Shown: positions 16,732 through 25,586 of the stretch, one piece after another
Position numbering within the stretch: the stretch's first letter is position 1
How the letters are laid out: each line of letters begins with the position of its first letter
NCBI GenBank assembly: GCA_902779765.1
Contig: CACZCQ010000013.1
Coordinates: 31,829 to 95,828, forward strand
Reading direction: 5' to 3'
DNA from: an uncultured Bacteroidia bacterium
GTDB taxonomy: Bacteria > Bacteroidota > Bacteroidia > Bacteroidales > UBA932
Length of the DNA stretch: 64,000 bases
Notes under the pieces: model-generated
Told to the model about the DNA's origin: nothing
The model's database searches: none
What the model saw: the letters and a program-made list of their open reading frames with translations, nothing else
Translations under genes and position numbers: made by a program

Positions 16732-17592
16732 ATGAAAGACATCACCAGGATTATCATTAAACTGGGAGCCTCTGCGCTCCTTCTTGTCGCAGCGGTTTCC
16801 TGCAACCAGAAAAATGATTTGAGGACCGAAATCCATGATTATTCGGATTCCACCGCCCACTCATACCTCAAGGTCCACGTTGAACTGCCGGTCCCTGCCA
16901 AAGGGGTGCAGTCCGCCATCCGCGGACAGCTCGTCAATCTTCTGGACGAGCGCCTGAGCCATATCACCTCATACGAACAGGAGCGTTTCTACCCACCGTA
17001 TGAAGGCGACTCGGACGATACCGGCAAGCTTCTGGCTTATTATCAGGACCGCTCCCTCGAGATTATCGGAAAGATGTCCCAGGAAGATGCCGATGAAAGG
17101 GCGAAGTACTCCGAAGACGACGGATGGGATGCCCCGGCATGGGAATATGACTTTTCATTGGGTAAGATTGTAGAGACGGAAGGATATGCCGTGTTCCAGT
17201 CCCAGGATTATATCTACATGGGAGGAGCCCACGGGGGCGTGACCGGGGCAGGATACCTTACGTTTGACAAGAATGACGGGCATCTGGTGGATCCCGTCAT
17301 CGACCCGTCCCAGGCCGAAGCGATGCAGTCCATCCTGGTAAAGGGATTGACAAGCTATTACGAGGGATTCGGCGAAACCATCTCACCTGAAGAGCTGAAA
17401 GACCATCTTATGATCGACGGGGATATCATTCCCCTCCCCTCATGGAATCCTTACCCTGACGGAAAAGGCGGCCTCGTATTCACGTACCAGCAATACGAGA
17501 TAGCCAGCTATGCCGAGGGTATGCCATCATTCACCATCCCTGTCGAAGAGGTGGTGGCATTCCTTTCCGAAGACGCCCGACGGCTGTTATAA
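16732..17592 (+). CDS. DUF3298 (RsiV-like) lipoprotein
   Basis: 286 residues from ATG 16732; a TTG two codons earlier is open but less likely. The signal ends in a lipobox (AAVSCNQ). The mature protein carries a DUF4163-like N-terminal part and a DUF3298 C-terminal part (YIYMGGAHGGVTGAGYLTFD, LVFTYQQYEIASYAEGMPSFTIP), the fold of RsiV and related lysozyme-binding or cell-envelope proteins. No sigma factor accompanies it, so an RsiV-like anti-sigma role is not supported. It converges with the STAS gene, 2 bp apart. Confidence 0.85.
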   Translation: MKDITRIIIKLGASALLLVAAVSCNQKNDLRTEIHDYSDSTAHSYLKVHVELPVPAKGVQSAIRGQLVNLLDERLSHITSYEQERFYPPYEGDSDDTGKLLAYYQDRSLEIIGKMSQEDADERAKYSEDDGWDAPAWEYDFSLGKIVETEGYAVFQSQDYIYMGGAHGGVTGAGYLTFDKNDGHLVDPVIDPSQAEAMQSILVKGLTSYYEGFGETISPEELKDHLMIDGDIIPLPSWNPYPDGKGGLVFTYQQYEIASYAEGMPSFTIPVEEVVAFLSEDARRLL

Positions 17593-17594
17593 AC

Positions 17595-17897
17595 TCACTG
17601 AATATCGAAAAGGCTCAGGAAGCCGGTCATCATGAAGACCTGGCGGATATCGTTATTGATGTCCTTCACGATGACTTTGCCTCCCTGTGCGGCTGCAGCC
17701 TTACGGAGGGCCAGAAAAATCCTGAGCCCGGAACTGGAGATGTAAGTCATATCCTTGCAGTCCAGCACGACAGTACCGTCCGCAGCCTCCATGACAGGAG
17801 CAATGGTTTCGGTAACCGTCTGGGCTGAGGGAGTGTCCAGGCGGCCGACAAAAGCCACCGTGGTCACATTTTCATGTTTAGTGATATTAACGTCCAT
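17595..17897 (-). CDS. STAS-domain anti-sigma factor antagonist
   Basis: 100 residues, the full length of a stand-alone STAS protein of the SpoIIAA/RsbV type. DMTYISSSGLRIFL contains the phosphorylatable Ser in the usual position; VGRLDTPSAQTV and MTGFLSLFDI are the conserved ends. It would be phosphorylated by a HATPase-type kinase and dephosphorylated by a SpoIIE-type phosphatase. Both activities appear in the protein encoded 4 bp upstream. Its downstream binding target is not in the window. Confidence 0.93.
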   Translation of the reverse strand: MDVNITKHENVTTVAFVGRLDTPSAQTVTETIAPVMEAADGTVVLDCKDMTYISSSGLRIFLALRKAAAAQGGKVIVKDINNDIRQVFMMTGFLSLFDIQ

Positions 17898-17901
17898 ATA
17901 A

Positions 17902-20085
17902 TCAGATTTTCTTTGTCATCTTGAGTATGTTCCTGCCACCCTTGCGCTGGTAGGTGACACTGTCCATTATGCTGCGGACAAGATGGATGCCAAGCCCTCC
18001 AACCCTACGCTGCTCCACATCCAGGGAAGTGTCCGGCTTCGGAGCCGAGGTCGGATCAAATTCCATACCGCTGTCCGTAATTGTGAATTCCAACAACCCT
18101 GGGCTGTCTTTTGAATCGATACTGACAGTCCCTTCAGTTCCCTTGGGATAAGCATACATGATGACATTCGTCACAGCCTCCTCAATGGCAAGATTGATAC
18201 TGGCGACCAAACCGGGGTCGAGAGACCTCCTTACGGCTATATCCGCAACGAATGCCTCGAGCCTGGGTATCTGCCTGATATCGTTATTCATCTCCAGATG
18301 CCGGCATGATACCTGTTCGGAGCCGTCTCCGAGGTAATGGATGAGCAGCATCGTCAGGTCATCACTCTGCGGGGCTTTCCCAACGAAGTCATTGACCACC
18401 TTCCTCATGGTTTCCAGGTGCTCGGTAGCTGTCCTGTGCTCATGGAGAACCCCGAAGACCCGTTTCAGGCCGAACTGCTCGTGATGGCTGTCCTCAGCTT
18501 CGGTGAGGCCGTCCGTATAGAGAAGCAGGGCATCATCACAATGCAACTCCGTTTCCTGTTCCTGGAAGGACATATCGGCAATTATACCCAGAGGGAGATT
18601 GGGAACTACCGGCAGTTCCTTTACCGAATCCGAAAGGAGCAACGGTGCGTTATGACCGGCATTGCAATACGTCATCTTACCGGTAACCATGTCGAGGACA
18701 CCGCAGAAGAATGTCACGAACATGTTGTTCTCATTTACATCGGCCATGCTTTCATTCATCTGGGAGACAATCTTTGCAGGACTTGTCTCACGGCCGGAAA
18801 CGGAACGGAACGTACTTCTGGTTATGGCCATGACCAAAGAAGCCGGAACGCCCTTTCCGCTTACATCGCCAATGCAGAAAAACAGTTTCTCGTCCCGCAT
18901 GTAGAAATCGTAGAGATCGCCTCCGACATCCCTTGCCGGGATGATCATTCCGGCCATGTCTATGTCCTTGCGGTCAGGGAAAGGAGGGAAGACCTTCGGT
19001 ATCATGGACATCTGGATTCCACGGCTGATCCTCAGGTCGCTTTCCATCATATCTTTCTTGACACTTACTTCCCTCAGCTTCAACTGGTTCCTCGTAACTG
19101 CCCTGAGGATGAACACCAGCAGCAAGAGTCCTACGATCTGGAGCAGCCTGATCAGCCAGGCCATAGTCCTTATTTCCCCGGAAACCTCGTCTTCCGGAAC
19201 GATGATGCACATCGACCAGCCGGTACGTTCCACCGGAGCATAGTATACGAAATAATCGTCCCCCCTGAAACGGACCGTCTTGCTGCCAGACTCGCCGGCA
19301 AGCATTTCCCGGCTCAGGACGTCGACAACCTCGTTATTCTCCATTGACGCAGCTATGTCCTGTATGGTATCATACATGGCGAAAGCAGGAGCCGGGCTCA
19401 CCATGACCTTGCCCGTACGGCTTGCCATCATGCTGAAAGCGCTCGGATACATCTTCACATCCCCGAACATGCTTGTAAGCCATCCAAGGGAGATGTCAGC
19501 GGTCAGCACGGCGGCAGTCCTGCCTGAATAATCCTTGACGGGCATGGAGAAAGTTGTCATCAGCATATCCCCTCCGCCTTTGTCGATATACGGTTCAGAC
19601 CAGTGACCGGACTCGATGGCAATTCCCTTCTGGAACCACTCCTGGTTAGGATAATCATATTCCGTCGTGGCCAGGGTCTTGTACTTCAGCTCGTCTGTCT
19701 GGCCATCCCTGTATGTATATGGAGAAAAAAGCGCGGAGTTCTTATAGTATCCGGGAACGAAGGCCATCGTGGAACCCACAACCACAGGATTGTTCGATAC
19801 TACCCTCTCGGTGACTCTCTGTATGCTGTCCGGCACGGCGATGCACCACTGGGCGATCCAAATGTTGTTGCGGACCGCCGCTTCGGCCTGGTCCAGGACA
19901 TCTGATATCTGTATCCTTGTATTCTCGAGCTGGCCTTCCGCCCTCAATGAGGCTTCCTCCTTGATTTCCTTCTGGGAATAATAGTACTGAACCACTGAAG
20001 TCGCCTCCAGGGCTAAAGCCGCCAGGATGACAAGCAGGAGGTTCATCATTGCGGACTTACGTATCTCGCTCTTGTTCAGTTTCAT
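17902..20085 (-). CDS. Membrane SpoIIE phosphatase with Cache sensor and fused HATPase kinase
   Basis: 727 residues. Two membrane segments (about 14-36 and 320-340) flank an extracytoplasmic dCache-like sensor (YPNQEWFQKG, WSEPYIDKGGGDMLMTTFS). A short helical linker leads to a PP2C/SpoIIE phosphatase domain (about 370-585: DVGGDLYDF, GDVSGKGVPA, DGLTEAED, SDDLTMLLI). The C-terminus is an RsbW/SpoIIAB-like HATPase (about 600-727: NLAIEEAVTNVIMYAY, DSGMEFD, GGLGIHLVRSIMD). Phosphatase and kinase of a partner switch are thus one protein, with the STAS partner next door. It starts at ATG 20085 within the stop of the kinase-like gene (ATGA). Confidence 0.93.
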   Translation of the reverse strand: MKLNKSEIRKSAMMNLLLVILAALALEATSVVQYYYSQKEIKEEASLRAEGQLENTRIQISDVLDQAEAAVRNNIWIAQWCIAVPDSIQRVTERVVSNNPVVVGSTMAFVPGYYKNSALFSPYTYRDGQTDELKYKTLATTEYDYPNQEWFQKGIAIESGHWSEPYIDKGGGDMLMTTFSMPVKDYSGRTAAVLTADISLGWLTSMFGDVKMYPSAFSMMASRTGKVMVSPAPAFAMYDTIQDIAASMENNEVVDVLSREMLAGESGSKTVRFRGDDYFVYYAPVERTGWSMCIIVPEDEVSGEIRTMAWLIRLLQIVGLLLLVFILRAVTRNQLKLREVSVKKDMMESDLRISRGIQMSMIPKVFPPFPDRKDIDMAGMIIPARDVGGDLYDFYMRDEKLFFCIGDVSGKGVPASLVMAITRSTFRSVSGRETSPAKIVSQMNESMADVNENNMFVTFFCGVLDMVTGKMTYCNAGHNAPLLLSDSVKELPVVPNLPLGIIADMSFQEQETELHCDDALLLYTDGLTEAEDSHHEQFGLKRVFGVLHEHRTATEHLETMRKVVNDFVGKAPQSDDLTMLLIHYLGDGSEQVSCRHLEMNNDIRQIPRLEAFVADIAVRRSLDPGLVASINLAIEEAVTNVIMYAYPKGTEGTVSIDSKDSPGLLEFTITDSGMEFDPTSAPKPDTSLDVEQRRVGGLGIHLVRSIMDSVTYQRKGGRNILKMTKKI

Positions 20086-20912
20086 AATATCGAACTCAAC
20101 GCAGCGCGGAACTCCGGCATGGGGCAATGGGAGTCGCGCTCAACTATCAGTGTTTTAAGACCTGCGTATGGCAGTATTTCTTCTTCAATATCCTTCAACG
20201 ACCTGCCGGGTCCGTAATATACCGGAGCAAAGGCTTCCCAGAAACGGATCGCAAGGGACTTGGGCATATGGAAGGTCTCACGGATATAGGGATCGCCGCT
20301 GAGGTTGCAGCAAAGGTATACCATTCCGATGTCGAAAAGATGGTTGCCGTAGCAGAAGTCTCCCAAGTCGATGAAATACTTCCTGTCTCCGGCAAAGATG
20401 GCATTGCTGAACTGGAGGTCCCCATGGATGGCAGTGTCTTCGTCGGGCGTATCGGATATGAATCTGCCGATCCGGTCCTTCTCCGACGATGTAAAGAATG
20501 GATTCTCGGAAAGCAATCTGAAATACCTGTCCTTCACATTCTCGAAAAGGCTGGTGTCCACATGTGTGGAATGCAGCTTCAGGCACATTTCGGCGAACTC
20601 TCCGGCATATTTTGCGACCAACTCGGGATTATCCCCTGTCGCCCTGGAAAAGGATTTCTTCCCGAGGACCCTGTGGAAGATGATTCCATAACGTCCGTCT
20701 TCAGTTACCACATACTCTCCGGGCTCAGGAGTGGGAATACCCTGGTCATAAACCTTGCGCGAGAGGGTCATCTCATCCAGAGGCTGTTCTATCTTTCCGG
20801 GGAAATAGAGTTTGAGCATCACTGAAGGATCCGTCCTGTGGTCGTAGCTTTCGCCGTTGAACCCACCGCCGGACAGAACGAAATCATCCAATGATATCTT
20901 CCTGGCTTCCAT
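20082..20912 (-). CDS. APH-fold phosphotransferase (TIGR02172-like)
   Basis: 276 residues with the aminoglycoside/choline kinase catalytic loop AIHGDLQFSNAIF and metal motif FIDLGDFCYGNHLFDIG. The family resemblance is to the TIGR02172 group of small putative phosphotransferases common in Fibrobacter and Bacteroidota; the substrate is unknown. It lies between the HD hydrolase (3-bp gap) and the SpoIIE phosphatase (4-bp overlap), so it is part of the signalling operon. A resistance role is not supported by context. Confidence 0.85.
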   Translation of the reverse strand: MEARKISLDDFVLSGGGFNGESYDHRTDPSVMLKLYFPGKIEQPLDEMTLSRKVYDQGIPTPEPGEYVVTEDGRYGIIFHRVLGKKSFSRATGDNPELVAKYAGEFAEMCLKLHSTHVDTSLFENVKDRYFRLLSENPFFTSSEKDRIGRFISDTPDEDTAIHGDLQFSNAIFAGDRKYFIDLGDFCYGNHLFDIGMVYLCCNLSGDPYIRETFHMPKSLAIRFWEAFAPVYYGPGRSLKDIEEEILPYAGLKTLIVERDSHCPMPEFRAALSSIL

Positions 20913-20915
20913 TTC

Positions 20916-21494
20916 CTATCTTGAAAAGACCTTGTCCACAAGCATCTCGAATTCCTGGAAGGCATACGTATCCTTCAGGTCTCTCAGCGAATACGCCAAA
21001 CCGCGGTAGTACCACTCATGATCCTTTGGATTCTTGGTGTGGAACAGGTTCCAAAGCGCATCTCCCTTCTCGACGTAGTCGCGCGAAATCGCCCTCATGT
21101 TTGAAAGCTTGTCACCGAGCGCCACGATCTTCTCTTCCAATGTCGCGCAGGCAAGACGGTCAAGGGTCAACTTCTTGCGGGCGTACCAGTTATTCTCTTC
21201 ATTGGTTTCCTCCTCGATGATGCTGCTCTCGGCGGCAACCAGGCTGGCCACCCTGCTCCCGAATTCATCCCGGATCATCTCGAGTGTCACGTCCGTATCC
21301 TCCACGGTGTCATGGAGTACCGCCGCAGCCAGGAGTTCCTGGTCAGGAGTCATGGTGGAAACTATCTCCATCGCCTCGAGGGGATGGATGATATAGGGAA
21401 AACCTTTCCCGCGACGCTCCGTACCGGCATGCGCCTTGACTGCGAATATGATAGCCCGGTCCAGAAGGGCGGTATCCAGTGGTTTGTTAGGCAT
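20916..21494 (-). CDS. HD-domain phosphohydrolase (small alarmone hydrolase-like)
   Basis: 192 residues. HD motif residues are in place: a His in HAGTERRGKGFPYIIHPLEA, AAVLHDTVEDTDVT (the His-Asp pair), and ALGDKLSNMRAIS with the trailing Asp. This is the SpoT/MESH1 pattern, whose members hydrolyse (p)ppGpp. It has no synthetase, TGS or ACT domain. The gene upstream encodes a separate RelA/SpoT synthetase-like domain, so the pair resembles a split bifunctional SpoT. Substrate inferred, not shown. Confidence 0.88.
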   Translation of the reverse strand: MPNKPLDTALLDRAIIFAVKAHAGTERRGKGFPYIIHPLEAMEIVSTMTPDQELLAAAVLHDTVEDTDVTLEMIRDEFGSRVASLVAAESSIIEEETNEENNWYARKKLTLDRLACATLEEKIVALGDKLSNMRAISRDYVEKGDALWNLFHTKNPKDHEWYYRGLAYSLRDLKDTYAFQEFEMLVDKVFSR

Positions 21495-21503
21495 CTCTTC
21501 CGG

Positions 21504-22568
21504 TTATTGGTTCATGAAGGGCAGATCCTTGGATTGTTCGACCAGCAGCTCGGCTATCATGTCATTGCTCTCAGACTTGCCGTTCAGGACATCGAACAAT
21601 AAACGTATTCCGGCCTTGCCACCACCCTTTTTCAAAATATATGCTATGCAAAGGTCCTGTGGACCGATGGAAGAAGAGATGATGTCCAGGTCGGTCAGTC
21701 CTATCTGGTAGCATGCAATCTGGTATGCCCCTTCGAAGTAATTCTTGATCAACGCGTCAATATCTCCAAGTGTCTTGAATTCCAAGCCCTTGAAAACTTG
21801 AAGGTAAGGCATCAGCGGGACCTGCTGGATCTCGGCCTGGTTCACGGAGGCGATCCTCCTGTTCAACCTTTCGAAAGGCTTCAGCTCAAGATAGCTCCGG
21901 AAAGTATCACCGTCGAGCGGGACCTCGTCCAGATTGCCGGAGGCGACCAATGCCTGGACACGACGGCGGTAGTCCGAAAGCTCGATACGGATACGGCTGA
22001 ACTCATCGTCGATCAGTTCCAGCATGCCGGCTATCCTGCTCATGCTGCGCAGATACCCTTTCGGGACCTCGACCCCGCTCTTGTAGCCGGTATCGTGGCT
22101 CATATTTGCCCATGCGTGCTGGAGGACGGTACGGATCTGGATCTCGAACCTGTAGGGGAACTCCGGCACGGAACAGATATAATGCACGGACAGATATCCG
22201 AAACTGTCTATCTCGTGGAGCTTGCGCTTGTCGACGGAATTCTCCCAATCAACATCGAACATCCGTTCGACTGCCGAGGCGACCTTGTCGACATCGTCGA
22301 TATAGAAGGTGATGACACGCAACCCGATGATATCCGTGATATCAGCCAGGCTATTGTACTTGGTACCCTTGAGTTCGAGTTTTCCGGCGAGTGAACCCTC
22401 GGTCTTGACCCTGTATTCCAGGGCAGCCACCAGAAGGCCGGCATCATCGAAAGTATTCTTCAAACGGGAATGAAGCTGCCTGGCCATATCATTGAACCTG
22501 GGCAGATTCTCCCTGTATTCTTCAAGGATCGCTTCGCAATGCGGATCCAGACACTGAGTATCGGACAT
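21504..22568 (-). CDS. RelA/SpoT-domain protein (small alarmone synthetase-like)
   Basis: 354 residues. The nucleotidyltransferase domain (about 20-200) keeps the (p)ppGpp synthetase landmarks: EYRVKTEGSLAGKLE, ADITDIIGLRVITFYIDD with the metal Asp, FGYLSVHYICSVP, and FEIQIRTVLQHAWANMSHD. There is no HD, TGS or ACT domain. About 150 residues at the C-terminus, mostly helical, are of unknown fold. It heads a five-gene leftward run with an HD hydrolase, a kinase-like protein, a SpoIIE phosphatase and a STAS protein, with its own probable -7 box at 22591-22598. Confidence 0.9.
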   Translation of the reverse strand: MSDTQCLDPHCEAILEEYRENLPRFNDMARQLHSRLKNTFDDAGLLVAALEYRVKTEGSLAGKLELKGTKYNSLADITDIIGLRVITFYIDDVDKVASAVERMFDVDWENSVDKRKLHEIDSFGYLSVHYICSVPEFPYRFEIQIRTVLQHAWANMSHDTGYKSGVEVPKGYLRSMSRIAGMLELIDDEFSRIRIELSDYRRRVQALVASGNLDEVPLDGDTFRSYLELKPFERLNRRIASVNQAEIQQVPLMPYLQVFKGLEFKTLGDIDALIKNYFEGAYQIACYQIGLTDLDIISSSIGPQDLCIAYILKKGGGKAGIRLLFDVLNGKSESNDMIAELLVEQSKDLPFMNQ

Positions 22569-22590
22569 ATTACCTGGAATAACAATTATA

Positions 22591-22598
22591 CAAATATA
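22591..22598 (-). promoter_or_regulatory. -7 box TATATTTG before the RelA/SpoT-domain gene
   Basis: TATATTTG on the minus strand, 22 bases before the start codon, in an AT-rich gap after the GH51 gene. No matching -33 TTTG is seen. Confidence 0.5.
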
Positions 22599-22602
22599 AT
22601 TA

Positions 22603-24504
22603 TTATTTCAGTTTGATTCTCATAATTGCGACACTATGAGGAGGAAGCGTTGTCCCGATACTCTTCTTTCCGGCGTTGACTTCGAGAGGATATCCGGTGA
22701 AATAACTGTCAGGGGTCAGGTCTTCAGAGGCAAGTAGCGTCCCCTCGAGGAATGTACCCTTCAGCTTGAAATCAAACACGCGCTCTTTGTCGTAATATGA
22801 ATTGACGAGGGTGACCGTGAGTATCCCGTCCTTGAGAGTCGCCGCGGTGGAATAATCCTCGTTGCCCTCAACCTTGCAGATCCTGCCGTCCTGATGGGCC
22901 TTCATCATTGCGAATACCTGTCCGTTGGCAGTCAGTCGGCTCCCTTTCGGGGTGATTATGATCGCACCTTCCCCTACAGGCTGGAAATAGCATACGATGG
23001 GGATATCAAGGTCATTGGACTCGTTGAGGTAGAAATGCATGGTAGTAGCCGAATAGATTCCGTCCGCGACACATGAGGGGCGGTACCAGGAGTACCATTG
23101 ATTCCACTCGTCAAAGGAAATGTGCAGGTCCTTGCCCGTGGCATCCAGGCTTTCCCGCATCCTGCGGGCCAGATTGATATTACCGGTATAGGATCCGGTA
23201 ACCTCCTCATAGGAAGTCCTTTCAGCCTCCTGGGTCGTGTAATGCCTGCTTCCTCCTGCATAATGATGCAGGGATATGTACTTCACCCTGTCGGAAAGCC
23301 TCGCGGCAGAATTCGCAGCCCAGTTGTCATTAGGATAAGGTCCTGAAGAACATAACTCCAGGCCGGGACTGACCGCCAGCATAGCATCGGCCTGTTTACC
23401 TGCCATAAGGGCATATTCCTCAGGTGCATCGGGACCTTCCATATGCCCGTAGCCGATTTCGTTGCCGAGGGACCAGTACCTCACGTTATACGGTTCCGTA
23501 TGTCCCCTCTGCGCACGGATCTTTCCGTACTCGGTATCGACCGAGCCGTTGCAGTATTCCACCCACTGGGCACTCTCCTCCGGGGTATTCCAGGAAAGGT
23601 TGATGGTCATCATCGGCTCTGCACCAACTTCGCGGCAAAGGGCGATGAAGTCATCCGTGTCTATCTCGTGGTAGTCATATCCGTCAGAGTAAGGCTGCGT
23701 CTCTATCTCGGTCACCGCCTGCAGGGGGCCACGCTGGTCGACGGGCAGCAGTCCGTCTTTCCAGCGATATTCGCCTGCGAAATTGCCTCCCGGCCAGCGC
23801 AGCAGCCTTGGACCGATAGCCTTCAGGTTGGCGACGACATCGGACCTCATGCCGTGGAAATTGTCCTTGGGCATCATGGAAAGCGCCCCAAACACCACCT
23901 CGGCCTTTTCAACGAACGAAAAGCGTATGCACGCCTCGTCGTCGGATACGGAAGGAACCATGTCGAAAGCATTCACGACCCAGTCGGCTTCCGGCTCAAG
24001 CCTCAGGACATGACTTGCATAAGACCCGCCGCCTGACCAGTCAGTCAACTCCACCTTCAGCGCCACGGGGACAGAAACCTTGGTAACCGTCCTGATCTCG
24101 TATGCCTTTCCTCCCTCCAGCACCAGGCCTTTCTGCCCTATTCCTGCAGCCTGCCCGGCGGCAAGGTTCTGAACGGTCTGAGAGTTCAACTCGTTCCCAC
24201 GGTTCATGCCAGGCAGGCAGATATGCTTGGTGTAGGAAGGGGCACCCATCGAGAAAAAGGCTTTCCCGCCTATTCCGAACCACTGGGAAGAAACGCCTTC
24301 GTTCCTGGACGGCTTTCCCGCGAACTTGCGGTTGCGGAGCATCTGTGCGCTCAGTCCTCCGTTAACCGCAGCCCTGGTATGCTCGAGATTATGCCCGAAT
24401 ACGAATGGAGAATAATCCCGTGCTGACTTGACGTCGATCACCTGGGCCTGTGCGACCTGAATGCAAAAGGCGGCTAATGCCGCCAGTAATAATTTTTTAT
24501 TCAT
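22603..24504 (-). CDS. Alpha-L-arabinofuranosidase, GH51
   Basis: 633 residues with a signal peptide (cut near VAQAQ). Landmarks of the GH51 barrel are visible: FGHNLEHTRAAVNGGLSAQMLRNRKF near the N-terminus, RLLRWPGGNFAGEYRW, the acid/base Glu in YWSLGNEIGYGH and the nucleophile Glu in ISFDEWNQWYSW, then a C-terminal beta domain ending HSVAIMRIKL. It removes arabinofuranose from arabinan or arabinoxylan in the periplasm. There is no SusC/SusD pair nearby, so it is not in a classical polysaccharide utilization locus; it follows the M23/LysM gene by 9 bp. Confidence 0.93.
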   Translation of the reverse strand: MNKKLLLAALAAFCIQVAQAQVIDVKSARDYSPFVFGHNLEHTRAAVNGGLSAQMLRNRKFAGKPSRNEGVSSQWFGIGGKAFFSMGAPSYTKHICLPGMNRGNELNSQTVQNLAAGQAAGIGQKGLVLEGGKAYEIRTVTKVSVPVALKVELTDWSGGGSYASHVLRLEPEADWVVNAFDMVPSVSDDEACIRFSFVEKAEVVFGALSMMPKDNFHGMRSDVVANLKAIGPRLLRWPGGNFAGEYRWKDGLLPVDQRGPLQAVTEIETQPYSDGYDYHEIDTDDFIALCREVGAEPMMTINLSWNTPEESAQWVEYCNGSVDTEYGKIRAQRGHTEPYNVRYWSLGNEIGYGHMEGPDAPEEYALMAGKQADAMLAVSPGLELCSSGPYPNDNWAANSAARLSDRVKYISLHHYAGGSRHYTTQEAERTSYEEVTGSYTGNINLARRMRESLDATGKDLHISFDEWNQWYSWYRPSCVADGIYSATTMHFYLNESNDLDIPIVCYFQPVGEGAIIITPKGSRLTANGQVFAMMKAHQDGRICKVEGNEDYSTAATLKDGILTVTLVNSYYDKERVFDFKLKGTFLEGTLLASEDLTPDSYFTGYPLEVNAGKKSIGTTLPPHSVAIMRIKLK

Positions 24505-24513
24505 AAACTGTAT

Positions 24514-25575
24514 TTACCGTACCCTTAGTTTCCTGCCAAGCCTCAATGTCGTTCTCTCGGAGATTCCGTTGAGCTGACACAACTTCTTCACAGTCGTATG
24601 GTACTTCCTTGCGATGGCACCGAGGGTATCTCCCTGCCGGATCGTATGGTACTGGACTTGAGCAGCAGCCTTCCTCTCGGCTTCGGCCTTCTTTGCGGCT
24701 TCTTCCTTTTCCCGGGTATCCCCTTCGATGATATCTATCTCTTCCTGCTCATCTTCAGGGACATAGTTGCTGCTGGCGTTCAGATACTTCTTCTTCAGGA
24801 TGAACAGCCTGTGCCTCAGCACGCCCGACTTGAAATCTATCAGCCACTCAGGGTCGAAAGCATATCCCTTGTATCTGGTCTCGAAATGAAGGTGCGGTCC
24901 GGAAGAGCGGCCTGTGGATCCTCCGAGGCCTATGATAGATCCTGCATCGACCCACTGGTCCTCCGAGACCATTATCTTTGACAGATGGGCATAGAATGTC
25001 TCCAGCCCGTTCTCATGCCTTAGGACTACGAGATTGCCGTATCCCCTGAAGCTCTTTGCCAGGCGTACCTTGCCGTTGAATGCGGCATATACCGGAGTCC
25101 CGGTATGGAGAGGAAGGTCGACTCCCTGATGCCTGCGTCTGTGGCGGAACCCGAACTTTGAGAAGACTTCTGTCTGGTTAGGGCACTTGTATCCGCTCAA
25201 GGAATCCACGATCCATAGAGCGATCTCGTCGGGAAGGCTTTCAAGGGAAGCCCTGTACGGATCGGGAGCCTCGTGTGTCCAGCATTCAGTAAAGATCGCA
25301 TCGTCGTTCGCGAAACTGGGATCCTTGTAATACTTCCAGGTATAATCATCGTACAAGAGTATCTTGATGCGTGGATCCGAAGTATCCAAAGTATCCAGGG
25401 CTACCATAGTGGCGGCATCCATGGACTGAACCGGCTGGAACGCCGGCCTTGGTACGAGAAGTTCCGCCTGTTTCTTCGTTTTGATTGTCGTATCCTGCGC
25501 CGAGGCGGTGGCGGCTGATATCATCACGGCAAGGGCCAAGACAAAGGTGCTCGCCGAAATCCTTATAAAATTCAT
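24514..25575 (-). CDS. M23 peptidase with C-terminal LysM
   Basis: 353 residues with a signal peptide (to about ATASA). The M23 domain (about 135-235) has the LytM zinc motifs HRRRHQGVDLPLHTGTPV (H-x3-D) and GPHLHFETRY. A Lys/Glu/Ala-rich linker of about 45 residues (EKEEAAKKAEAERKAAA) leads to one LysM (YHTIRQGDTLGAIARKYHTTVKKLCQLNGI). It is likely a periplasmic peptidoglycan endopeptidase that binds glycan through LysM. It is 11 bp from the phosphomutase stop in a mixed housekeeping operon. Confidence 0.93.
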   Translation of the reverse strand: MNFIRISASTFVLALAVMISAATASAQDTTIKTKKQAELLVPRPAFQPVQSMDAATMVALDTLDTSDPRIKILLYDDYTWKYYKDPSFANDDAIFTECWTHEAPDPYRASLESLPDEIALWIVDSLSGYKCPNQTEVFSKFGFRHRRRHQGVDLPLHTGTPVYAAFNGKVRLAKSFRGYGNLVVLRHENGLETFYAHLSKIMVSEDQWVDAGSIIGLGGSTGRSSGPHLHFETRYKGYAFDPEWLIDFKSGVLRHRLFILKKKYLNASSNYVPEDEQEEIDIIEGDTREKEEAAKKAEAERKAAAQVQYHTIRQGDTLGAIARKYHTTVKKLCQLNGISERTTLRLGRKLRVR

Positions 25576-25586
25576 CCGATAATCAT

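Noticed and set aside
16732-17592. Anti-sigma factor of the RsiV type
   Set aside because: The DUF3298 protein is a lipoprotein with no cytosolic anti-sigma domain and no sigma factor gene nearby.
20082-20912. Aminoglycoside resistance gene
   Set aside because: It is a chromosomal APH-fold protein in a signalling operon, of a family with unknown substrates; no mobile context.
22603-24504. Polysaccharide utilization locus around GH51 and GH78
   Set aside because: No SusC/SusD pair, no sensor regulator, and the two glycosidases are 16 kb apart among housekeeping genes.
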